Below, piece by piece: positions 20,080 through 21,158 of a stretch of DNA of 21,158 nucleotides (positions are counted from its first letter, which is position 1; each line of letters opens with the position of its first letter). The DNA is from an uncultured Chlorobiales bacterium (lineage in GTDB: Bacteria > Bacteroidota > Chlorobiia > Chlorobiales > Thermochlorobacteraceae): the NCBI GenBank assembly GCA_937959145.1, contig CALGMC010000118.1, positions 1-21,158 of the forward strand. Direction: 5' to 3'. Position numbers and translations under genes: made by a program. The notes below the pieces were generated by a model that was not told where the DNA came from, ran no database searches, and was given only the letters and a program-made list of their open reading frames with translations.

Positions 20080-20139
20080 TGTCGTTTGTCGGATTCGGTT
20101 TTCGTTATGACTAACTTAAAAATGATTAGAACGGACTAT

Positions 20140-20607
20140 TTAGAATCGGAAGTGCGAAAAGGCTTTGTTTGCTTCTGCCATTTTATGAACTTCTTCTTTT
20201 TTGCGCACTGAATTTCCTTGATTATTCGATGCGTCCAAAAGTTCAGCAGCGAATTTATCCGCCATTGAGCGTCCGCCGCGCTTCAAAGAATTTTCTTTTA
20301 TCCAACGCATAGCAAGCGCAAGACGTCGGTCGGCGCGCACTTCAATCGGAATTTGATAGGTTGCGCCGCCAATGCGCTTACCACGAACTTCCACTACTGG
20401 TGCCACGTTTGAAATCGCTTTTCGGAATGTCTCAAGCGGATTTTCTTGATTTTTTTTCTCCATAATGTCGAACGCCTTATAGACGATATTGCGCGCAATG
20501 TTTTTCTTGCCGCACTCCATAATCGCGTTAATTGCGCGCTCTACTACGGGGTCTTGATATTTCGGGTCGCCGAGCGAACCGCTTCTATTTGATGATTTCT
20601 TACGCAT
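20140..20607 (-). CDS. rpsG: 30S ribosomal protein S7
   Basis: Primary 16S-binding protein that organises the 30S head; in E. coli it represses part of the str operon. The 155 residues include DPKYQDPVVERAINAIMECGKKNIARNIVYKAFDIM (19-54), NVAPVVEVRGKRIGGATYQIPIEVRADRR and the end MAEANKAFSHFRF. Length matches short bacterial S7. It lies 17 bp after rpsL. Confidence 0.98.
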   Translation of the reverse strand: MRKKSSNRSGSLGDPKYQDPVVERAINAIMECGKKNIARNIVYKAFDIMEKKNQENPLETFRKAISNVAPVVEVRGKRIGGATYQIPIEVRADRRLALAMRWIKENSLKRGGRSMADKFAAELLDASNNQGNSVRKKEEVHKMAEANKAFSHFRF

Positions 20608-20624
20608 AGTCTTCGTTCGTTCAA

Positions 20625-21041
20625 TTATTTTTTACCTTTTGCCGCTGGTGCGCCTTTGCCTGCCGCCGCTGGTTGGGCTTTCTTAGAGCCGTATTTAGAA
20701 CGGGAGCGACCGCGATTTGCAACACCCGCCGTATCGAGCGAGCCACGAACAATGTGATAGCGAACACCGGGAAGATCTTTAACACGACCGCCACGAATCA
20801 GCACGATGGAGTGCTCTTGAAGGTTGTGCCCTTCTCCGGGAATGTAGGCGATAACTTCTTCTTGATTTGAAAGACGAACCTTCGCCACTTTGCGAAGTGC
20901 CGAATTCGGCTTTTTCGGGGTCGTTGTATAAACGCGCGTGCACACACCTCGCTTTTGCGGACAACTTTCAAGTGCCGGTGAAGCGGTTTTGAACGCTTTC
21001 GAGTTTCTTCCTTTGCGAACTAATTGTTGTATCGTTGGCAT
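20625..21041 (-). CDS. rpsL: 30S ribosomal protein S12
   Basis: Decoding-centre protein. Its first ~124 residues are classic: MPTIQQLVRKGR, CPQKRGVCTRVYTTTPKKPNSALRK and GEGHNLQEHSIVLIRGGRVKDLPGVRYHIVRG. Lys43, Lys44 and Lys88 keep the wild-type state, so no known streptomycin-resistance change is present. Asp89 is the residue methylthiolated by RimO in E. coli. At 138 residues it has an extra C-terminal Lys/Ala/Pro/Gly tail of about 15. It is the first gene of the str operon and has only a weak ribosome-binding site (AGAAAG). Confidence 0.98.
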   Translation of the reverse strand: MPTIQQLVRKGRNSKAFKTASPALESCPQKRGVCTRVYTTTPKKPNSALRKVAKVRLSNQEEVIAYIPGEGHNLQEHSIVLIRGGRVKDLPGVRYHIVRGSLDTAGVANRGRSRSKYGSKKAQPAAAGKGAPAAKGKK

Positions 21042-21067
21042 TGCTTTGCTTTCTGATGCGATGCGAA

Positions 21068-21096
21068 ATTAACCTCTGAAAAAAATCTTCTGTCAA
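21068..21096 (-). promoter_or_regulatory. Candidate str-operon promoter upstream of rpsL
   Basis: On the minus strand TTGACA (21091-21096), a 17-bp spacer and GTTAAT (21068-21073) form a -35/-10 pair about 26 bp before the rpsL ATG. The same stretch also reads TTG-N22-TAATTTCG, one base off the Bacteroidota TAnnTTTG element. Either way a start a few bases downstream would give a short leader of about 20 nt. The 117 bp from rpsL to the right window edge show no gene. Confidence 0.5.
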
Positions 21097-21158
21097 ACAC
21101 TCTTCGGAAAATTTTGCTCTCAACACATTGCTGTTTTCTGTAACGATTTGCTTTGACA

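Noticed and set aside
20117..20129. 13-base sequence CTAATCATTTTTA shared (in opposite orientation) with 7070-7082
   Set aside because: AT-rich and present only twice; no shared context beyond both being spacers, so coincidence is likely.
1..21158. Search for mobile elements, CRISPR arrays, toxin-antitoxin, defence or biosynthetic systems
   Set aside because: No transposase, integrase, direct-repeat array or foreign-looking gene; almost all sequence is assigned to conserved translation genes. I see no novel multi-gene system here.

Overview
This window is one long, leftward-reading (minus-strand) ribosomal-protein supercluster. It joins the str, S10, spc and alpha operons: rpsL-rpsG-fusA-tuf / rpsJ-rplC-rplD-rplW-rplB-rpsS-rplV-rpsC-rplP-rpmC-rpsQ / rplN-[tRNA-Gly]-rplX-rplE-rpsN-rpsH-rplF-rplR-rpsE-rpmD-rplO-secY-map-infA-rpmJ / rpsM-rpsK-rpsD-rpoA-rplQ. 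At the far left, on the plus strand, are the 3' end of a tenA-like thiamine-salvage gene and a tRNA-Arg(CCG). These converge on the rplQ terminator. No mobile element, CRISPR array, defence locus or riboswitch is visible.

The likely source is a bacterium of the Bacteroidota/Chlorobiota group, probably close to Chloroherpeton or another green-sulfur-bacterium relative. This rests on remembered family sequences, not a search. EF-Tu, S10 and SecY read like Chlorobium-type proteins, and L2 has an HPMGGG loop where E. coli has HPHGGG. There is no adk between secY and map. Both tRNA genes are preceded by a TTG-N19/20-TATTTTTG pair that matches the Bacteroidota promoter consensus (TTG / TAnnTTTG).

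Layout from right to left in transcription order: a promoter-like pair at 21068-21096 precedes rpsL. The str genes end at a good intrinsic terminator after tuf (16655-16689). The S10 genes start with a GTG-initiated rpsJ. A 266-bp gap after rplN holds a tRNA-Gly(TCC) with its own candidate promoter and a strong hairpin/T-tract. The spc genes resume at rplX and run through secY, map, a TTG-initiated infA and the small rpmJ, then the alpha genes, ending at a strong terminator after rplQ (462-497).

Together these genes supply much of both ribosomal subunits, two elongation factors, IF-1, the RNA polymerase alpha subunit, the SecY channel and methionine aminopeptidase. The gene content is conventional. 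The unusual signals lie in the spacers: a complete tRNA transcription unit inside the operon, and tandem 12-16 bp duplications just upstream of four start codons (rpsJ, rplB, rplX, rpmD). Further oddities are small hairpins 15-20 nt upstream of rplR and rplE, and low-complexity basic tails on many of the ribosomal proteins, most strikingly an Arg/Gly/Asp tail on S3.
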